DNA from: an uncultured Planctomycetaceae bacterium
GTDB taxonomy: Bacteria; Planctomycetota; Planctomycetia; Planctomycetales; Planctomycetaceae
DNA length: 6,800 nucleotides
Assembly (NCBI GenBank): GCA_903898975.1
Contig: CAIUHT010000027.1
Span: 1 to 6,800, forward strand
Direction of reading: 5' to 3'
The translations under genes and the position numbers were made by a program. Numbering within the stretch: the first letter of the stretch is position 1; each line of letters starts with the position of its first letter. The notes below the pieces were generated by a model. The model had not been told where the DNA came from and did not search any database. It was given only the letters and a program-made list of their open reading frames with translations. This document shows positions 5,362 through 6,800 of this stretch, piece by piece.

Positions 5362-6423
5362 TCAGCCCAGGGCCTTGAGGGGCAGGTCGACCGGCTGGTT
5401 CAGTGCGGCACTGCGGGCCACCGCCTCGGTGAACTCCATGTACCGCACCCCGGTGGCGAAATCGGTCCGGGAGACCCGCTCGAGACCGCGGATGGCCGTG
5501 ACAAACTCCGCCTCGACCCGCCAGGCCCCCCGCTTGTCGGCAGGGAGTTCCACCCGCTTCAGGCCCGGCTCGCCCGCCCGCCCACACTCGATGATCTCTT
5601 CCTCGGGGGTGACGCGGTACTTGATCGTCCCCCGGCAACCATACAGATGAATCTGCTTCCCCGGGCCGAACAGATCGACCCCGCTGAAGTGGTAGATCCC
5701 CCGGGCCCCGCCCGACAGCTGGGTCAGAATCTGGATGCTGTCGGGAATCGAGACGTCGACGTTCCCCTTGCCTTCCCGGCTGGGCCGCGTCGACTCGAAG
5801 ATCTTGGTCTGGGCGAAGACTCGCGTGGTCGCCGGGACCCACCGCGAGACGGTCTCATGCAGAATTCCCAACGTCAGGGCATTCACCCCGCTGAGTTCCG
5901 CTTCCTGTCGCCAGTGCAGCAGCTCGGTGTAGTCCCAGAACGAATCGTCGGCACCAATGACCACCAGCTCGCGCAGATCGCCAATGTAGCCTTCGTCGAT
6001 CAGCGACCGGACAAACTTGTCGTGCACCAGCCCGAACGGACTGGGGACCACCTGGGTGATCAGCCCGGGACGCAACTGGGCGGCCGCCAGCATCTGGTGG
6101 GCCTCGGCCGAGTTGCGGGCCATGCGGGCTTCCACCAGCACATGCTTCCCCGCCGCGAGTGCCGCACAGGTGATCTCGCAGTGCAGGTTGGGCCACGTCC
6201 CAATGCAGACGGCATCCACCTGGGGATCGGCCAGCAGGTCTTGCCAGTGGGGATAGACCTTGGGAATGCCGAATTCCTGCGCGACCTTCTGGGACGAGGC
6301 CGGGGTGCGGTTGGCAACCCCGACCAGTTCCACCCCCGTCAGCGCCCGAAAACCCGGAATGTGGCGGAGCCTGGTGTTCGCTCCCGCCCCAATCAGCCCA
6401 ACCCGAACCAGTTTCTCACTCAT
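5362..6423 (-). CDS. Gfo/Idh/MocA-family oxidoreductase-like protein with non-canonical active site
   Basis: The chosen start ATG at 6423 gives 353 residues, normal for the family, and places the Rossmann motif VGLIGAGANTRLRHIP at residues 8-23. An upstream in-frame ATG (6603) would add 60 residues without family character. The N-terminal NAD(P)-binding domain (about 5-125) includes GTWPNLHCEIT (75-85) and AGKHVLVEARMA (91-102). The C-terminal alpha/beta domain (about 130-330) includes LHWRQEAELSG (169-179) and GILHET (186-191). Most family members interconvert alcohols and ketones on sugars or cyclitols using NAD(P). Here the usual EKP motif reads E98-A99-R100, removing the catalytic lysine. 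The usual DxxxH reads T184-L-G-I-L188, with a histidine one place later (H189). The cofactor domain looks intact, so the protein may bind dinucleotide but use different chemistry or a non-catalytic role (inference). There is no signal peptide. Ribosome-binding site is weak (AGGAA at 6443-6439, 15 bases from ATG). Family is certain; activity is unknown. Confidence 0.9.
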   Translation of the reverse strand: MSEKLVRVGLIGAGANTRLRHIPGFRALTGVELVGVANRTPASSQKVAQEFGIPKVYPHWQDLLADPQVDAVCIGTWPNLHCEITCAALAAGKHVLVEARMARNSAEAHQMLAAAQLRPGLITQVVPSPFGLVHDKFVRSLIDEGYIGDLRELVVIGADDSFWDYTELLHWRQEAELSGVNALTLGILHETVSRWVPATTRVFAQTKIFESTRPSREGKGNVDVSIPDSIQILTQLSGGARGIYHFSGVDLFGPGKQIHLYGCRGTIKYRVTPEEEIIECGRAGEPGLKRVELPADKRGAWRVEAEFVTAIRGLERVSRTDFATGVRYMEFTEAVARSAALNQPVDLPLKALG

Positions 6424-6466
6424 CGGCAGACAGCTGCGTTCCTGTGTGTGGCAATTCGAAGCAGCC

Positions 6467-6495
6467 AGTCTAGCCCGACCGCCAATGCATTGCCA
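6467..6495 (-). promoter_or_regulatory. Possible promoter of the Gfo/Idh/MocA-type gene
   Basis: Reading the minus strand, TAGACT (6472-6467) repeats exactly the -10 hexamer proposed for the LRR gene, followed in both by a G. Seventeen bases upstream is TGGCAA (6495-6490), only a 3/6 match to TTGACA. The leader would be about 35-40 bases. A 10-bp palindrome CAATGCATTG (6483-6492) occupies the spacer and overlaps the -35 box, a possible operator position. The weak -35 keeps confidence low. Confidence 0.33.
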
Positions 6496-6800
6496 CGAAG
6501 GGAAAAGGTTCCGTTCGTTCCACGCGCCCCGGCCGACCACGAAACAGCCCTGGGGCGCGTTGAGAAACTTCAGGGCGTGCATCCGGGAGAGCAATCGGGT
6601 CACCCCCTCCCGAACAGGCCTGCGGGAATCGATCTGCGTCCGACCGACGGCGTGGGAACCGGGAGGGGCGTCCAGTCGTCATCGCGCCGACTGGCCTCGC
6701 GGAACCATCAGGCGGAACGATCAAGCGGTGGAGACCAGGGATCGGCCGAGATTTGGGTCGGCGGAAACAGGGATCAGGCAAAGACTGCGACCCTCGACAC
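6496..6800. other. Apparently non-coding stretch upstream of the oxidoreductase-like gene
   Basis: No open frame here has protein-like composition; the available minus-strand frame is rich in Pro, Arg and Ser and ends at the TAG of the proposed -10 box. Small symmetric or repeated elements are present. CCAGTCG (6672-6678) is inverted as CGACTGG (6688-6694). There is an imperfect 13-bp tandem pair at 6698-6710 and 6711-6723 (11 of 13 identical). The octamer CAGGGATC occurs at 6736-6743 and 6768-6775. No tRNA, T-tract terminator or recognisable RNA was found. The stretch may be a long upstream control region or the outer edge of a neighbouring gene's flank. Confidence 0.45.

Noticed and set aside
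4661..5842. Minus-strand open frame (393 codons) spanning purD, the gap and the oxidoreductase end
   Set aside because: It crosses two real genes out of frame and has no domain character.
6424..6603. 60-residue N-terminal extension of the Gfo/Idh/MocA protein from the ATG at 6603
   Set aside because: The extension has no family similarity or signal peptide; the Rossmann motif normally starts within the first ten residues, matching the ATG at 6423. The proposed promoter would also lie inside the extension.
6470..6781. 103-codon minus-strand frame upstream of the oxidoreductase-like gene
   Set aside because: Arg/Pro/Ser-rich with no ordered hydrophobic pattern and no ribosome-binding site I could support; it stops in the proposed promoter.

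Overview
The window is a GC-rich bacterial chromosome segment with four protein genes. None of them is a mobile-element, phage, CRISPR or RNA gene. The combination points to the phylum Planctomycetota: an M1 peptidase with a HEAT-repeat tail, a secreted 22-residue leucine-rich-repeat protein, a divergent PfkB kinase beginning MILVAGLSPAWQQ, and a Gfo/Idh/MocA protein. Weak or absent Shine-Dalgarno sites before two of the four genes fit the same group. This taxonomic call rests on remembered family resemblance, not on a search.

Left part, plus strand: positions 1-1629 hold the 3' portion of a zinc aminopeptidase gene (family M1). It contains the complete zinc site and catalytic tyrosine, then a beta domain, a HEAT-repeat solenoid and a C-terminal coiled coil. 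After a 164-base gap with a good sigma70-like promoter and a 14-bp palindrome comes a gene (1794-2657) for an exported leucine-rich-repeat protein. A strong intrinsic terminator (2723-2762) follows it.

Right part, minus strand, read from right to left: a Gfo/Idh/MocA-type protein gene (6423-5362), then purD (5193-3907) for glycinamide ribonucleotide synthetase, then a PfkB-family sugar kinase gene (3855-2884). purD and the kinase gene are 51 bases apart with a good ribosome-binding site between them, so they are probably co-transcribed. The oxidoreductase gene lies 168 bases upstream of purD with no clear terminator, so it may or may not belong to the same unit. The kinase gene and the LRR gene converge. 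The space between them holds the LRR terminator plus a G-rich block whose minus-strand transcript is C-rich.

Only PurD has a secure biochemical role, step 2 of purine synthesis. The window looks mostly like ordinary housekeeping and planctomycete-typical DNA. The two points most worth a second look are active-site departures. The Gfo/Idh/MocA protein lacks the EKP lysine and the Asp/His pair of the classic catalytic triad. The PfkB protein has altered sugar-binding signatures while keeping the catalytic GxGD aspartate. I found no convincing new multi-gene system.
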